From NCBI RefSeq assembly GCF_900497805.2, contig NW_020954636.1, forward strand, positions 1,970,432 to 2,034,431: 64,000 nt of DNA, in the 5' to 3' direction. Below, piece after piece: positions 36,539-48,580 of this stretch. Below the pieces are notes generated by a model. It was not told where the DNA came from, searched no databases, and saw nothing but the letters and a program-made list of their open reading frames with translations. The position numbers and the translations under genes are program-made. This stretch comes from Vombatus ursinus. Lineage: Eukaryota > Chordata > Mammalia > Diprotodontia > Vombatidae. Numbering within the stretch: position 1 is the stretch's first letter; each line of letters begins with the position of its first letter.

Positions 36539-36899
36539 AACTGAGAAAAAATATTGAAAACTAGGATTGAACTTTTCCCGCAAATTGGTTTAAATCCTCC
36601 TTGATTGATGTCAATGAGCATCTCTGATAAATGGAAGAGTGATTATAGCAAATTAAATTAATTTTCTTTCAAAAAACCTAGGCAGCTCAAATCTCTTATT
36701 CTTATGAATTTGTTGGTTTATAGATTATTTATTTTATTGTATTTATAAAATAATACTTGGCCACAGGTATGTGTGGGTATAAGAAAAGAATTGTTTTTTT
36801 TTATCTCAAAGATGTGTTCTTTTTTTTTAATTCAAACTGAAACATCTCCGGTTCTTAATTTTTCTGAACTATGTCTTCTGGGGACACTACTTGCATCCA

Positions 36900-37135
36900 T
36901 CACCTACCATTCCAGTGGTAAGAGGACAGGACATGGTGGATTCTGATATATTAGAGTTCCATTGCTTTTGGAAAGGATTTTATTCAGTATAAACTTCACA
37001 AAAGGAAAATTTTCCAAAGGGAAATAAAATTTTCCTAAGTGATCTATGTCTCAATCAAACGCTCTAATAGATAGAATCTAACAAGTTGCATTGGGACATC
37101 AGAGATATTTTTCATGGATTCTACAATCCCCTGTA
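36900..37135 (+). repeat. Unclassified dispersed repeat, copy b
   Basis: Shares ATAGAATCTAACAAGTTGCA and its surroundings with copy a (14080-14260). It lies between the two inverted arms. Confidence 0.4.
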
Positions 37136-37572
37136 CTAACTTTTTAACATTCCCCACAGACTTTCTGTACCATGTTTCTGGAATCTAGCTTCTCAGCTTG
37201 TTTGCATGAAGTTATTTATTTGCAATAGATTGTGGATTCAAATTCTTTGTTTTTATTGCAACTCAAAAGTAGTAAGGGGCCCAGGCCACAATAGAGGGAA
37301 AAAGGATGAATATCAGAAGTTAGTGCAAAGTTCCAGTAGCGTACTGAATCTACTTCTCCTAGTCGATAATGAATTCACTTATGTGATTCTGGGGTTGGAG
37401 CAATCTCATTAATCATGAAATATCAGGGGAATTTAATTGTTATTATCTTGAAAGATTATGACTTGCTTTTGTTGAAGTTTCCAGTGTTTATCCTGAGTGT
37501 TGTCATCATGGCTCTTTCCTATTCCCCTGAAAACATCTAACTGAGATCTTGAGAGACTGGAACAGATAAACC

Positions 37573-37681
37573 TTGGTTCCCTTGCACTGAGGAAGTAGTT
37601 GGAGATGAGGTTCCATAGACCCTCCAATTGCTCTCAATCTTCAGAATTACCTAGGGATTAGTTTGTGTTGAATTGTGTAAA
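37573..37681 (-). repeat. Inverted-repeat arm, right
   Basis: The partner of 36430-36538, about 1 kb downstream. The DNA between and around the arms (36226-38590) has no gene I recognise. Confidence 0.8.
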
Positions 37682-38589
37682 GAATAAAACCTGTGTCTCA
37701 TCTGTGTATCAGTGAAGAAGTCCTTGATTCCTACCTTGGTCCTTATTTGCCTGGGCAGTAAGTGCTCCTGAAATTGAAATTCTCCTCCAGTAGCTGCTGA
37801 TGGGAGCTGAATTTCTAGCCCTAGTTTGCATTCACTTTTCCTATTTCTCTGAGAATTGTATGTCTAACAAACTAGACAAGAATGGGACTAACAACACTGT
37901 AAGTATCAATGTCTCTTTCACTAGGTGATGGCTTGTAGGTTTATTGGGTGATACAGGGTGGTATAAATCACTAGTCCTGAGATGGAGACTAAGAAGCTAC
38001 TTCTGAGTAGCCCCAATCTCAGGCTCTGATTCTGGGTTCATAGAAGTTGGGCTAGGATTGTAGGCCCTTCCAAGAACTGATTCTCATGACCATGCTATAG
38101 CTATGGCGGTGGTGATATCCCAGGACTTTTGGAGTCAGTGATGGAACAAAGAGGGGTCAGAAAGCCATATGGCCAGAGCATGGACAGCAGTGGCTTCCAA
38201 TAGCAGGGTGATATGCTGCGATCAACCCAAATTGAGTCATGAGAGAAGTCCCTTTAGAAACTAGTCTGCCCTAACCTTTTCAGTTCTCCTGGCCCCAGTA
38301 CATCTAAGAAGCAAAACCTTTGAACAGTTACTAGACCATTGAAGTCTGCTATCATTCTTCTCTGATAAGAGATGAAATAACCACTCTAAGAATACATGAA
38401 GTAAGAAAGTGTCAGATGTTAGCTGTGGATGACTTGGGCTTTGATTCTTTTTGTCCCTATCAAATTGATAGGTTCTGAGGTATGAAAAAAAAAACTGTTC
38501 AGAATTGGATTTCTTCCTCATGTTTCTTTATCAGCTCTCCTACTCATTCTACATCTATCCTCAAATCATAGTCATTTCCTCTCACAAGA

Positions 38590-38705
38590 TTGAATGTTCC
38601 TTGGAATCAATTTCTTTCTTACCTATCTTTGTATTTTCATTTTCTATTGGAATATCTTGGACATGAGAGATGTTAACAAATAATTGTTGAATGGAATTGT
38701 ATTGT
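38590..38705 (+). repeat. L2-like 3' end
   Basis: GAATGTTCCTTGGAATC, TATCTTTGTATTTTCATTTT and TTAACAAATAATTGTTGAAT in L2 tail order. Degraded. Confidence 0.45.
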
Positions 38706-38755
38706 ATCAAATTCATTCTCTAAACCTAAGTTATTTAGTGACAGAAAATATCATG

Positions 38756-38914
38756 GGAAAGTAGCAAGAAAATATAACAAAATGGAGAATCAAATTGTGA
38801 TGCAAAAAAAAAATACAATTGCTTCTGCTATAATGCTTGTTTTGATTTGGTCAGTGACCAATAGAAAATTGGGTCCAGCTAAACCATTGAACACAAAACA
38901 CACATACCTCAAAC
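38756..38914 (+). repeat. Local duplication B, copy 2
   Basis: The partner of 36068-36225. The flanks differ completely from those of copy 1. Confidence 0.85.
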
Positions 38915-39769
38915 CCCTACCAACTACCTCAATTCACTGGTTGTGTTGGCTTTCAATACTGGATAACACCACTTCATAGTAACTCACAAGATACAATCTT
39001 TCCCATGCCCACTTCCACAGTTAAACTTCAGGTGTTTGTTAAGGTAAACTTTAACATTTATTATGTATCTTCTTGTACAGTAGGAGCTATTGGTAGAAGA
39101 GAAAGGATAGTCCATACCATACCTACTCCCAGATCCACTGCCTTCCCCTTCCCATAATACCTCCAGCCTTAGGCCCAATATTGTGACCTGATTGCACAAC
39201 TTGTTCTTCCTTGCTGAAGGCCTTGGACACCACCACTTTTTATTGTCATACTTATATATTTCTAAATCATTTAACATGTATAAAACTGTGCTACCATTTT
39301 ATTAGGTTTCTGTCTTTTATATGTGTCATTGAAAAGTTTTTGAGTGTTTTTCTCCTAAGCTCTGTAGTTTTTATTGCACCATTTTGTACAGCACAGTGAT
39401 TTTTAGGAACTTGTTAAAGCAAAACTGACAGTATTCAGAAATCTGAGAATGAAACTAATCCCTAAATAAAGTTACAAAACATGAATCAAAAATTAAGTAA
39501 CTATGTACCAGGTACTGTGTTATGTTCTGAGATTGCAAGTACTGCAATAGCCCCTGCTTTCAAACAAGTTCATGTTGTAATAGAGAAAGACAGAAAATGT
39601 ATGGAAGTAGCAGCCAGCTAAGAGAGTTTTGGTCTAGTGATTCAGAAAAATGGTGAGCTGATGTATAGTATTATAAATTAACAAATAATTTCCAGAATCA
39701 ATGGCAGCCAAAGGAAGAGGTGGAAGGAGGAGAAAGGAAGAGGAAGGCAAATAAAATGGCCCACCTGTA

Positions 39770-39865
39770 GGGATATACATACACACATATTCATATATAT
39801 GTGAAAATACAAATATGTGTGTGTATATATATACACACACACAAACACATATGTATATATAATTA
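39770..39865. repeat. (CA/TA)n simple repeat
   Basis: ACACACATATTCATATATAT and similar alternating DNA. 38915-39769 has nothing recognised. Confidence 0.9.
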
Positions 39866-39874
39866 AATGCTAAT

Positions 39875-41225
39875 GATCCTTTTTCTTGCTTTTTCTTTTC
39901 ATTTTGGTAATTCTATTAATAATTATTTTGTGCCCAAGAAGACTCTGCCAAAAAGAAAGGAACAAGAAAAGAAATAACCCTTGAAAAATATATACATCAT
40001 TACACAGAACAAGTCTCCAATTGGCTATATCTGTCTCATTCTTCAACTTAAGTCCATCACTTCGTTGTCAGGATGTGGGCAGCATTTTTCATGACTAATT
40101 TTATGGAATCAAGGTTGACATTGATCAGAATTCTTACATATTTCTTAGTTGTTTTTTTCACAATGACATTGTTGTTACATACTTTTTGCTCTGAGTTATG
40201 CTTACTTCATTGGATCACTTGATACAAATCTTCCCAAGTTTATCCAAAATAATTCTTTTAATCATTTTAAGATGAAGTGATGTTCCATTAAAGTCACATA
40301 CCATAATTCGTTCAACCATTCCCCAGCAGGTGACTAAACCCTTAGAATCTAGTTCTTTATCACCACAAAAGACCTGCTATAAATACTTTTGGCATATAGA
40401 TACATTTCCTCTGTCTTTGATTTCTTTGGGGTATAGGTCTAGTCGTAGTATTACAGAATTAATAGATAAACACAATTTAGTGACATTTGAGGTATTGTTC
40501 AAGTTGCTTTCCAGAATGACTGGATCAATTCATAGCTCCACCAATCATGTATTAGTGTGCCTGTTTATCTACAATTCCTCTAATAAATTTTCATGTTTAT
40601 TTTTATATTATTTTTCCAATCTGATAAACATGAGCTGGAATATCAAATTTGTTTGATTTTGATTTTTCTATTAGTAATTTTATATTTTTGTATACCTATT
40701 TTTTATCTTGGATTTTTTTCTTTGAGTTTTGAATGCTCATATCTTTCACCATTTTTATATTGGGGAAAGACTCATTTTATGATACATTTGAATCAGTTCA
40801 TTTCATATCTTAGAAATTTGGCTTTTATTAGAGGAATTTGGTAGAAATGTTTTTTTCCCAGTCAACTGTTTCCAATCTACTTAGGATTTTGTTTGTACAA
40901 AAACTTTTTAATTTTCTATAATCAATATTGTCCATTTTATCTTTTGGGATCTTTTATATACCTTGTATTATCATGGGTTAATTTTTAACTATAGTTGCAA
41001 TAAGTATTTCCTTCATTGATCTTCTGAATTTAATATTATGGGACATTTTATTAGATAAGTCATGAATTCATTTGAAACTTGGTATATGATATCAATTCAT
41101 GGACTAAATTTCTAATTTCTAATTCATGGACTAATTTCTGCCAGACTTCTTTCTGGTTTTCCCAGGAATTTTTGTCAAATAGTGAGTCCTGCCTCCAAGA
41201 ACTGGGGTATTTGGAAATGAAATTT
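39875..41225 (-). repeat. Old L1 3' UTR and ORF2 fragment
   Basis: It reads from a 3' UTR (CTTCGTTGTCAGGATGTGGG) through the ORF2 end (CTTTCCAGAATGACTGGATC) to AATTTTTGTCAAATAGTGAG near 41180. It ends just upstream of OR copy 3. Confidence 0.7.
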
Positions 41226-41377
41226 CATTTGGACAGAAATTGAGTTTTTAAGAATTCAATAATGTCACAGTAAGGCCATTGAAAGTGTTGCACACACCAA
41301 ATGCATACCATAATGCTCAATATAGACATTTCTCATTTACTGGACTTTGGCAATCTCTTTGTCTCTGTCACAGAAGT

Positions 41378-42310
41378 ATGGCTAACAATCAGACAATGGT
41401 GAGAGAATTCATCTTGATGGGATTTTCTGTTGGACCTGACATGCAAATGTTCCTCTTTGGGCTCTTCTCTCTACTATATGCCTTCACCCTAATGGGCAAT
41501 GGAGTAATCTTAGGACTCATCTCTCTGGAGGCCCGACTCCACACCCCCATGTATTTCTTCCTCTCACACTTGGCCCTTGTTGACATTTCCTATGCCTGTA
41601 ACACTGTGCCCCAGATGCTAGCAAATCTACTGGATCCTGTCAAACCCATATCATATGCAGGATGCATAACACAAACTTTTCTCTTTTTGACTTTTGCCCA
41701 CACAGAATGTCTTCTCCTAGTGGTAATGTCTTATGATCGCTATGTAGCAATTTGCCACCCCCTCAGATACACTGTTATCATGAGCTGGAAGGTGTGTATC
41801 ACTCTAGTATTGATCTCTTGGGCCCTTGGGTACATTTTGGCCCTGATCCATTTATTTTTATTATTGCCATTGCCTTTCTGTGGTCCCCAGAAAGTCAACC
41901 ACTTTTTTTGTGAAATCTTAGCTATTCTCAAACTTGCCTGTGCTGACACCCATATCAATGAGATCTTGGTCTTATCTGGAGCTGCTTTTGTGTTGGTTGG
42001 ACCCTTTTCCTCAATTGTGATCTCCTACATGCGAATCATCTGGGTAGTCCTGCATAGCCAGTCAAGAGAGGGGAGACAGAAAGCCTTTTCCACCTGCTCT
42101 TCCCATCTCTGTGTAGTAGGACTCTTCTATGGCACTGCCATCATTATGTACATTGGGCCCAAGCATGGGAACCACAAAGAGCAGCAGAAATATCTCCTCC
42201 TATTCCATAGCCTATTTAACCCCATGCTGAACCCCCTTATTTATAGTCTGAGGAACAATGAAGTAAAAGGAGCCCTGAAGAGAGTTTTGGGGACAGACAG
42301 ACCATCATAG
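41378..42310 (+). CDS. Olfactory receptor, OR2A subfamily (copy 3), intact
   Basis: A seven-transmembrane odorant-binding GPCR of the ciliary membrane of olfactory neurons, acting through Golf. The start is the ATG (MANNQTMVREF) five bases after an acceptor (TCTGTCACAG, AG 41372-41373). An in-frame ATG at 41279 lies inside the presumed intron and is not preferred. The product has 310 residues, normal for the family. Seen are NQT glycosylation at N4, G40-N41 in TM1, LHTPMYFFLS 54-63, Cys96, MSYDRYVAICHPLRY 117-131, loop cysteines 168/178/188, SY 216-217, KAFSTCSSHLCVV 235-247 and [12 protein letters not shown] 282-293. It has no internal stop or shift. It resembles human OR2A receptors, but one-to-one orthology cannot be told from here. 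AATAAA at 42509-42514 is a possible poly(A) signal. Confidence 0.95.
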   Translation: MANNQTMVREFILMGFSVGPDMQMFLFGLFSLLYAFTLMGNGVILGLISLEARLHTPMYFFLSHLALVDISYACNTVPQMLANLLDPVKPISYAGCITQTFLFLTFAHTECLLLVVMSYDRYVAICHPLRYTVIMSWKVCITLVLISWALGYILALIHLFLLLPLPFCGPQKVNHFFCEILAILKLACADTHINEILVLSGAAFVLVGPFSSIVISYMRIIWVVLHSQSREGRQKAFSTCSSHLCVVGLFYGTAIIMYIGPKHGNHKEQQKYLLLFHSLFNPMLNPLIYSLRNNEVKGALKRVLGTDRPS

Positions 42311-43245
42311 AAGACTTGACCACCTATATTAACTACTGATAATCAGTCAAAAATTGTAAATAATGGCTTTTCAGTAGCAAGTTAAAACCAGATCTCATAC
42401 TACTCAATTGTACAGTAAAGGAGAATCTGTGTAGATACAAATGTGTGTTGCTTTTCATTGTCAGACTGTGTAAATATTTTATGCAAATTATCAAGTTTCC
42501 AAAGAGACAATAAAAATGACCTACCAAAATGACTCAAACCAGTCAAATGAGAAGATCCCCCTGATGACAGTAGTATTATTACCTATTGGGCTGCTAAGAA
42601 AGGAAGTCATCTGGAGCCATGCACAGACTAGACAAACCAAAGCACAGAGGGACCAAAGTGATAAGGAAATGCCAAGACAATACAGAATAATTTTCCAATG
42701 CAAAGTAAACACAAATGCCTTTTGACTCTTCCAGACAAGTAAAGGTGCAAAGAAATAAGTGTTCCTGGAAATCTTTTATCAAAGCTGCAAAATTTCTGCA
42801 ATTCTCAAAAATTAATGATAAATATAAACTCTGAAGAAAAAAAGTAGAATGAGTTTAATATTATGTTTGTGCCATAGTACATGAAAATTTGTGATTAATA
42901 AGTCTTTGACAAGAAGAATTTTATAATTATCCAAATTCTTGCTTCATTCAATCACAGATTATATGTACAACTGTGTCCTTGGTAACATTACTCATATTCA
43001 TCTTCTCTGTAGCAATATTCAATGTCTGGTTAATGGCTAAGTAAACTCTTTATAGGTCAGGAAAGTTAGTGGCCTCTCTCTGATAGTCTTCAGAGATTTA
43101 GGAACCCTTGATGGGGAAGTGACTCTTTGCCTTCTGCAGCATCAGCCCACATGTAGGATTCAGAAAATTATCAATCAGCTTCAGTTATTTCTGGATTCCA
43201 GAACAAGAGATGCAGTTTCTGACATCTTTCACTGCTTGCCATTAA
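42311..43245 (+). repeat. 3' flank of OR copy 3, duplicated after copy 4
   Basis: About 0.9 kb aligns closely with 58171-59090, for example GATAATCAGTCAAAAATTGTA in both. Similarity is lost after TTTCTGACATCT, where an L1 begins in the copy-4 flank. Confidence 0.85.
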
Positions 43246-43284
43246 GGGTATGTACTATTATGGAGGGAGAAGAAGGGAGGAATT

Positions 43285-43405
43285 TGATATTTTACAAATA
43301 TTATCTCATTTGATCTTCACAACCACCCTGTGAGGTAGGTGCTATTATTATCCCCATTTTACAGTTGAGAAAATTGAATATACAGAGTCATGTTGAGGGT
43401 CATTA
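43285..43405 (-). repeat. MIR/THER fragment
   Basis: ATTATCTCATTTGATCTTCA, CCTGTGAGGTAGGTGCTATT and ATTATCCCCATTTTACAGTT are reversed MIR. It is cut off by the L1-lineage element at ~43408. Confidence 0.85.
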
Positions 43406-43407
43406 CC

Positions 43408-44440
43408 AAGTTACTGACTAGAGAGGAGTGCTTGCAGTTGCAAGACAGTAGTGGTCTGTTCCTAAGTATGGGTCATATTTCCAGTGTGGAGAGGCGTTGT
43501 GGTCATGAGGTGCCAGTAACCAGAATTTTCTCTAGATCACATTTCTTTGGAAGTACTGAAAACTTACAGGCTCCCCAGATTCAGCTGAGAAAACAGCAGG
43601 ACATAAAAATCAAAAAAACAAAGGCAGACAACCCCCACCCCCAAGAGGTGAGTGGAGCCCAACTCTAACATAAAATCAAAATCAAGCTAGAGGCTAGCAA
43701 AGGAGCCAATAACAAATAAGAAAGAACTTGACTATAAAAAAAGCTTCTATGGTCAAGACACAAATTCAGAAGAAGACAATGATTTGAAAACATCTAATAA
43801 AAATGGAATAAAGTATAAAACATTGCATTGGACAAACAACTAACCTGGAAAAAAGATGAAAGAGAGATAATTTAAGAATTATTAGACTACATTAGACTAC
43901 CTAAAGGCCATCTTTAGGGAAAAAAAAAGAGCCTAGACATCATATTTCAGGAAACTATCAAAGAAAACTAGCCAGATATCATGGAACCAGATGGCAAGGC
44001 AGAAATTGAAATAATCCATGAATAAACTCCTGAAAGAAATTCCAAAATAAAAATTCCTATGACTATTATATCCAAATTTCAGAGCTCCCAGGTCAAAGAA
44101 AAAATACCACAAGGGGCCAGAAAGAAACCATTTAAATGCCATGAAGCCATTTTGTCAGTGGCTTGAGATTTAGCAGGTACCATGATAAAGAAGAGAGGAC
44201 TTAGAATATGATATCCTGGAAAACAAAGGAGCCAGGATTACAACAAAGAATAACTTAACCAGCAAAACTGAATATAATCTTACCAGGGAAAAATGAACAT
44301 TTAATGAAATAGAGGACTTTCAAGCTTTCTTGATGAACATAACAGAGCTGAAAAGAAAATCTGACATTCAAGCACAATACTTAAGAGAAACATTAAAAAT
44401 GAGTGACAGATCTAGAGAGTGGAAGCAAGCATTATAAGGA
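43408..44440 (+). mobile_element. Decayed L1/HAL1-like element, 5' region and ORF1 remnant
   Basis: The 5' part (43408-43740) matches 62960-63305. Below it are ORF1 traces: AACTAACCTGGAAAAAAGAT (the DLENR region), ATGGAACCAGATGGCAAGGC, and CAGCAAAACTGAATATAATC near the C-terminus. Many breaks are present. No ORF2 follows. 44441-45177 has only A- and T-runs and no recognised feature. Confidence 0.7.
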
Positions 44441-45177
44441 CGAATGGGAAAATAGAGTCAAAAGTGGGAGGTAGCAAAAGCCCATATACAAAATTTAATC
44501 AAATAATCAGAAGGCAAAAAACAGTTACAACTGAAAAAGATTAGCCGTGGAAGTATTCAGTAATTTAAAAGAAAACTAAATTAGGAAGACAGACAAAAGA
44601 AGCACTGTTGTGTTTAGCTTTATATAAACCAATCCCCAAAGTATGGATAAGAAAGGGAAACAGAACTCTTTCATAGATGTGGGGGATAATCAATTAATGA
44701 GTATTAATAACAGTTTGGTAGAATGGGGTTTATTACTGGAGCCCAAAAATATAAAGGTAAACTTTTTTATAAATTGATAAAGAATAAAATGATCAGAAAC
44801 AGGAGAATAATGTACACAGTAATGACATTGTAAAAGGATACTCTGAAAGCTATAAGAAATATATTCAATACAATGACCATTCATAGTTGCAGAGGACTGA
44901 TAATGAAACATGCTATGCATGACAGAGAGGTGATTATTTAAGGTACAAAATGTCATATATAATATGTTTGTGTGTATGTATATAGCCATGGAGGGATTTT
45001 TTTTTGCTTAATAATACATATTTGTTGCAAAATACATCAATAATACTTTAGAAAGAATATCAGATAAGATGGGAAATGGCACTTTATGTAAAAAAAAAAC
45101 ACCATTACTTTTTTTTTTTTTTTTTAGAGACCAGGGACATGAAAGAGAAAGAATGGAGAGCATAAAAAGAGGAAAGA

Positions 45178-45405
45178 AAGAAACATTTATTAAGTGACCA
45201 CTATGTGCCAGTGACTGGGTTGAGAACTTTAAAAATATTATCTTGTTTAATCAACATCCATGGGAGTTAGACATCATTATTAATCCCATTTTATAGTAGA
45301 GCAAGCATGGACAAATAGTTGTTTAAGTGCCTTGGCCAAGGTCACACAGTTTCCTAACTTGACACCCAGCTCTCTGCCTTCTGTGTCATCTGTCTAGGTG
45401 AGAGA
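45178..45405 (-). repeat. MIR/THER-type SINE
   Basis: CTATGTGCCAGTGACTGGGT, ATTAATCCCATTTTATAGTA and GGCCAAGGTCACACAGTTTC are reversed MIR. Confidence 0.8.
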
Positions 45406-47395
45406 GAAACAAGAATGACAGGGAATTCAGCAACAGAATTTCCAACTAGAAGGAGGAATTGATTGATGAGTTGCATATATGACCAGCAATAAATTTAGCA
45501 GAAATGATGAGTACATAGTGTGAAAATGTGTAATCTAAGAATTGATGATAGATAAGGTGGTAAAGTACTATATATTTTAGAAGAACAATTTTCAAAAAGC
45601 AATGGAGAAAAGGTAGGTATCATCTACGGCAAAGGCCAAAAAAGATAAGTTGGCTCAACAGCATTGAGATACTTCAAATACATTGATGATATAAATGCAA
45701 AATACCCCCAAAATAAAAGAAAATTTCATAAACATTAAGTACTATTTACAGTATTTCATAAATCATATTCATTTATGCAAACCAATTGCTCACATTATTC
45801 CTACAAAATTAAAAGGACTTCTCTACTGAATAAAACCTAAATTTCTGTGTTTCTGCTATTCTCAACTGTCTCTCAGGTCCTTCATATCCCCGACTTGCTC
45901 AACTTTTAGCACTTCTTACCTGCAATCCCTTCCAAATAGAGTGCCAAGTGAAATCCCTGTTGAAAAACTCAATTTGAATTTGGTGTGTGCTCCATTCTCA
46001 GTATTTCTCAAAAACATTTACTTTATTTACCATTGCAGACTGATTCTATGGTCAAAACAGATTCAAAACACTTGGCCAGGCTGGGTTGAGGAAAGAATGA
46101 CAGGGGAATGACTAAAAATACTGATTAAGTTTCTTTTTTAAGTCTTTGCTGAGCACATATTTCAAAAGACCAGGTACAAAAGGTGGAGTGGTGGGCATTC
46201 AAATAATAATGCAAAAGGGCTACAGTTCACGTGCTCTGGTTCTCTCTGCCACAACCAAGGAAGCTGCATCTGCCCTTCTGGGTGCTAACTTGTCCCAATG
46301 GTTTTGTGGTGTGTCTCTTCTCTAATGCTAGCAGCTCACACCCCTACTCACTCTGTTCCCCCTCTGTTAAGCACCAGTGAACTCAGTTCCATTTTACCAT
46401 TTAACATCAATTACCTTTTACAAAAAGTTATTTCCTTCAAAGATATAGCATTGACAAAAGTACAAACATTTTCCCCCAGTAGCTCAGGGTGTATTCTCTT
46501 CCCATCCATCCTCAGTCTCTGGAAAGAGTGTTCAAGCTTAGCTCAGTTTCTACCTAGCACTGACCCAACCAAATTCATGTCCAAAGTCATCATCACTGTC
46601 AAATTAGACTTTGTCTTAGCTACTGTTGGGCCATTAAATGAACCAGAAAACAATACATGCCTTGCAGTCTTTCCAGTGTAATTCCATTATACATTATTGT
46701 GACTGTTCCAAAAGCAGATTCTCCTGCCTCCCCCATATGGGGAATTTGCATCAGACAAACACAATGATTCATGCATTCAGTGCATGTGCCAACAATTAAA
46801 GCTCAGAATAAGCTGAGGTTTGCAGTAAATGCTAAAGACTGCAAAGCTTTGATGGGGGGTGGAGGAAGGAAAAAATAGTGGCTCCAAAAATGAAAATACT
46901 TAACTCTCATTCTCTTGGGATTTTTCCTGTATCAAGGAATATAATTTTCAAACTGGAAAGTGAAGAACAAAAAATAAATAGTTAAGAGATACTAGTTGAT
47001 GAGATACTAATGTGACATTTAGCAATTTTAATGACTTCTTATCTCTTAGTTTCTAATTTATATTTTAGAGTACAGATTTTACATGTGTCCAAAAGAGAAA
47101 AAATAAACAATCTCTAGGTTCCCTTTAGAATTTAGTGTTTTATCACTTCATTTAATGAACATCGAGGAGAGAAATTTGAGGGAGATTAGACAATGGGAGA
47201 TGTGTCATGAAACTGAAACTTGGGCCTTTTTGCCTTGATTTTCAGAAGACACAAGGCGCTTTCTGCAAACTATTAGCTAATTCTCAGAAAACTTACACTT
47301 TACTAAAAATATCATTTCTAAATATTTTGAAAGAGATGTTCTGAGTACTATGAGCTAAACTAAAGGTTAATTTGCCTGGGTCATCTATTCAAATG
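45406..47395. other. No gene recognised; one 127-codon open frame
   Basis: Intergenic DNA. A + strand frame at 46298-46681 is open for 127 codons (begins MVLWCVSSLMLAAHTPTHSV) with low-complexity, Ser/Pro/Leu-rich content. I recognise no domain or family. It may be a chance frame in a repeat. Confidence 0.35.
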
Positions 47396-47399
47396 ATCA

Positions 47400-47580
47400 C
47401 TAGCATTGTAAACACAGCATTGTAATCCCACCTCTATAACTATCTGTATGGCCTTGAACAGGTCACTTTACCTCTGAGATTTCCATTTTCTTAGCTGTAA
47501 AATGAGGGGATTGGACTAGATGAATGGGCAGATAAATTCTAATTCTATTATCCTGTATGGTTCTATCATTCTAAGTCATG
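47400..47580 (+). repeat. MIR-type SINE
   Basis: GGCCTTGAACAGGTCACTTT, AGCTGTAAAATGAGGGGATT and GGACTAGATGAATGG in MIR order. 47581-48416 holds nothing recognised. Confidence 0.75.
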
Positions 47581-48416
47581 CCCCAGTGATTTAGGTCTCT
47601 TCTTTTTATAGCTTCTGTATAATTGGAACAGAGCAATAGAATACCTGGGTATTAGGGGTTTAAGGTTGATACATACACTTAAATTAAAGCCTGCACAGGT
47701 AGGTTCTATTTTACAGGTTCCTGACCAATTTCCTTTCTAGAGAGATCAAGGTGAGTGTTTTTATAATTCCTTATGTATGTCTAATATTACAATATCTCTC
47801 ATTAATTAATCAATTAATTCTGATCTCCTGTCATTTATTGCTATGATGTTATATGCTATTATTATATGATAGCCTATATATGCTGTCATTCATTACATAG
47901 ACTGGAGGAACTACTTCCTATGAATTTTTGCAAATCTCTGTTACCCATTTTTCTTTCCCTGAAAACTAATCTCCTAGGCTTAGATAAAAATTAAGGTTGT
48001 AGGCTGTACAATTTATTAACATAAATTTATTATGTCACATGTGGGGAATAATAAAAAAGCCAATTTGCCTGGACCCCAGAATATGTAAAGGAGAGTAATC
48101 TGTAATAAGGCTTGAAAGGCAGCTTGGAACCAAGTTGTGAAAGAATTTAAAAGTCAAATGAAGAAGTATCTATTTGATCCTAGAAGGAATAGGGAGTGAC
48201 TAGATATAGTTTATGTGAAAAAAGCTTTGGGATTTCTTGACTGTGATCTCAATGTGATCCAAGATTGTTATATGGCAACCAAAACATTGAATGGGAATCC
48301 CCTCCCTTGTATGGAAACTATATCCTGTTTATAAGGAAATAGTGTGAGGTGCTGATGCAGAAAAAATTGAGTTTTGACATTGAAAAGGGCTGCCATCATT
48401 GAAAGTCTTCAAGAAT

Positions 48417-48426
48417 NNNNNNNNNN
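48417..48426. other. Assembly gap (10 N)
   Basis: Ten Ns directly before a SINE body whose head is missing. The real gap size is probably not ten bases. Confidence 1.
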
Positions 48427-48580
48427 TCACTCTGAGCCTCAGTTTCCTTATGTATAAAATAAGAAAAAGAATAAAAGCACCTATTTCACAGAGTTATCAT
48501 GAAAATCAAATGAAAAAATTTATGTAAAGCACTTTGCAAATCTTAAGGCACTATGCAAATGTCAGCTATAATATTTTGAT
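48427..48580 (+). repeat. MIR/THER-type SINE, head lost in the gap
   Basis: GAGCCTCAGTTTCCTTATGT, CACAGAGTTATCATGAAAAT and TAAAGCACTTTGCAAATCTT, a typical marsupial THER tail. 48581-49407 has no recognised gene. Confidence 0.85.

Noticed and set aside
41279-41377. Upstream in-frame ATG giving OR copy 3 a 33-residue extension
   Set aside because: It lies before a good splice acceptor, and the family starts at the MxNNxT methionine at 41378.
41389-41586. Antisense open frames over the receptor genes (also 277-582, 41740-41958, 57240-57437)
   Set aside because: They mirror the conserved OR codons on the other strand and have no features of their own.
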